A DNA stretch of 8,226 nucleotides from Candidatus Cloacimonadota bacterium. GTDB lineage: Bacteria; Cloacimonadota; Cloacimonadia; Cloacimonadales; TCS61. The position numbers and the translations under genes were made by a program. The DNA is taken from the NCBI GenBank assembly GCA_003647825.1, contig QMNP01000059.1:1-8226 (forward strand), in the 5' to 3' direction. The notes beneath the pieces were generated by a model. The model worked only from the letters and a program-made list of their open reading frames with translations. It was not told the origin of the DNA and searched no databases. Shown one piece after another: positions 6,861 to 8,226 of this stretch. Positions within the stretch are counted from its first letter, which is position 1. The number at the start of each line of letters is the position of its first letter.

Positions 6861-8226
6861 TTATTTTAATAAAATTACTTTTTTAATGCTTGTATAATCC
6901 CCATTTTCTACTTGCAATCCATAGAAATAGACACCACTGGTTACGTTTTTCCCGCTATTACTTTTACCGTTCCAAATTACATTGTAAAAGCCGGCATCCT
7001 GTTTCTTATTTACCAGTGTTCTAATTTTCTGACCTTTGATGTTATATACAAATAGTGAAACTTTAGAATCGGTACTTAATCCATAACTGATCGTTGTAGT
7101 AGGATTGAAAGGATTCGGATAATTACCATAAAGCTTTGTTTGAACTGGAATCAAGGCATTGTTAGAATTTAATCCCACACCTGTTCCATCAACAGGTATC
7201 TCTATTTCTGGCTGGTTTGCATCATTGCTTGTAATAACAATATTCCCAGTATAATTCATAGCTTCGTCAGGTGTAAAAGATACTTCTACATCTATGCTAT
7301 TGCCAGCTGAAAGGGTGAATTCATCTATACTTAGAACAAAATCTTCTACCGTATCGATGGTTCCAGTAAGATCTTCAGATCCTAAGTTAAATATTGTAAA
7401 TTCTTCAACAGCAGTTTCACCAATATTAACTTCACCAAAATTAATCTCGGTTACATTCAAACTAATTATTGGTCCTGCAGCTCCACCCATTCCAGGGAAG
7501 ACTATATAATCTATCCAGGCACAATCACTTCCACTGCTCACAGAGCCATCTTTATCATATTCCCATTTAAATTCTACATCGGTACCGGCAGAAACATCAA
7601 AGATAACCTGACTCCAGTTAACATCTCCCGACCATTCTTCCCGCATTGTTCCATTTACATAGAATTTCAGGTAATCATAATTTGATTCAGAAGAAACTCT
7701 TCGATAGAAACTGATTTCCCCGTCCATTGGAACATCCATAGTTACACTAATACTTGCTGTTTGATTATGAGAGATGACTGATGACCTGGCACAATAAATT
7801 CCTTCCTGCGGATTACTTTCTGTAATTTCCCAACCGAAAGTTCCCTGCTGCCAATCAAACTGTGAAAAATCCCCCGTTTCAAAATCTTCGAAAACTAAGC
7901 CAATTGATGGGAACAATGTGCTTGTTATGCTGTATTCCCCACCTGTAGCTATAAAGCCAAGAATAGCTGTGGTACCAGGATCTACACCAGGATCAACTTC
8001 AATTTCAAATTCCGCCATGGCATCTTCTCCAGCAGCTAAAGCATCAATGTTAAAAGTTCCATTCGTAACTGTAATATAATCTGGAGTTGCACTGGTGAGT
8101 TCAGCAACTATCTCGGGAGATAAAGCATTTCCGATATTTGTAATTGGTATTGAAATAGTGGCTGTTTCACCTGGATCTAACATGCCATTCCCACCATTAT
8201 CATCAATTATCATCATACCTGCTTCA
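6861..8226 (-). CDS. C-terminal part of a second secreted protein, paralogue of the C25 peptidase (5' end outside window)
   Basis: The frame stays open to the right edge: before the Met at 8216-8214 the codons read Glu-Ala-Gly, matching Glu-Thr-Gly of the paralogue, so that Met is internal and the true start lies outside. Counting from that Met, 451 residues are visible: a GxLDxGE module (7-100), an adhesin/MAM-like domain (109-241), an ASH-type domain (251-347) and a T9SS-type sorting domain (365-451, beginning NYPNPFNP and ending KKVILLK). Residues 1-372 match 778-1149 of the downstream peptidase without gaps. The missing N-terminal part may be a second C25 peptidase, but another catalytic or adhesive head is possible. 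The stop is 16 bp before the peptidase start, indicating an operon with this gene first or upstream. Confidence 0.88.
   Translation of the reverse strand, partial: EAGMMIIDDNGGNGMLDPGETATISIPITNIGNALSPEIVAELTSATPDYITVTNGTFNIDALAAGEDAMAEFEIEVDPGVDPGTTAILGFIATGGEYSITSTLFPSIGLVFEDFETGDFSQFDWQQGTFGWEITESNPQEGIYCARSSVISHNQTASISVTMDVPMDGEISFYRRVSSESNYDYLKFYVNGTMREEWSGDVNWSQVIFDVSAGTDVEFKWEYDKDGSVSSGSDCAWIDYIVFPGMGGAAGPIISLNVTEINFGEVNIGETAVEEFTIFNLGSEDLTGTIDTVEDFVLSIDEFTLSAGNSIDVEVSFTPDEAMNYTGNIVITSNDANQPEIEIPVDGTGVGLNSNNALIPVQTKLYGNYPNPFNPTTTISYGLSTDSKVSLFVYNIKGQKIRTLVNKKQDAGFYNVIWNGKSNSGKNVTSGVYFYGLQVENGDYTSIKKVILLK
7101..8219 (-). repeat. Long coding duplication, copy 2 (pairs with 3398-4516)
   Basis: This is the upstream copy of the 1119-bp duplicated segment. 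It contains the same adhesin-like and ASH modules in the same phase and length. The similarity runs up to within a few bases of the window edge, so the duplication may continue beyond it. The sorting-domain code that follows (6864-7100) is not part of the high-similarity block. Confidence 0.9.

Noticed and set aside
8214..8216. ATG as the start of the partial right-hand gene
   Set aside because: The frame continues to the window edge and the upstream codons match the paralogue (Glu-Ala-Gly against Glu-Thr-Gly). There is no signal peptide after this Met, so it is internal.

Overview
The window is AT-rich and densely coding. It holds one plus-strand gene followed by a long block of minus-strand genes. 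The best taxonomic clue is a pair of large secreted proteins ending in an 'NYPNPFNP...G.Y...WNG...SGvYfY...KmiLLK' domain. This is the FlgD-Ig-like / type IX secretion (T9SS type A) sorting domain. With a gingipain-type C25 peptidase and the ASH ('choice-of-anchor D') module, it points to an anaerobe of the FCB superphylum. Candidatus Cloacimonadota is my first guess, but this is an inference from protein style and not a measured placement.

Layout: (1) Bases 1-318 are non-coding; the first ~90 bases hold a palindromic repeat-like element. (2) 319-1212 (+) encodes a stand-alone homocysteine-binding S-methyltransferase domain of the MetH N-terminal type with all three zinc-ligand cysteines. (3) 1223-2338 (-) encodes an FMN-dependent nitronate monooxygenase / FabK-like enzyme with an extra C-terminal four-cysteine cluster. 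It converges on gene 1 with a 10-bp gap. (4) 2398-2970 (-) encodes a TetR-family regulator 59 bp upstream of the monooxygenase gene; the two probably form one unit. The 7-mer TTTCGAC/GTCGAAA lies in front of both genes and is a candidate operator. (5) 3161-6844 (-) encodes a complete C25 (gingipain-like) cysteine peptidase of 1227 residues with signal peptide, propeptide, His423/Cys456 catalytic pair, Ig-like and adhesin modules and a sorting domain. (6) 6861-8226 (-), running off the right edge, is the C-terminal part of a second, paralogous secreted protein. It lies 16 bp upstream of the C25 gene and is probably co-transcribed with it.

The two secreted proteins align without a gap over 372 residues at about 82% identity (hand count). 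Identity then falls to about 40% exactly at the start of the sorting domain. This sharp boundary suggests domain-level recombination or gene conversion. The peptidase pair is a cell-surface/secreted proteolysis locus, the TetR-monooxygenase pair is a small regulated oxidoreductase unit, and the methyltransferase belongs to methionine/one-carbon metabolism. I see no link between the three units beyond adjacency. I found no tRNA, rRNA, CRISPR array or transposase, and no clearly new multi-gene system.
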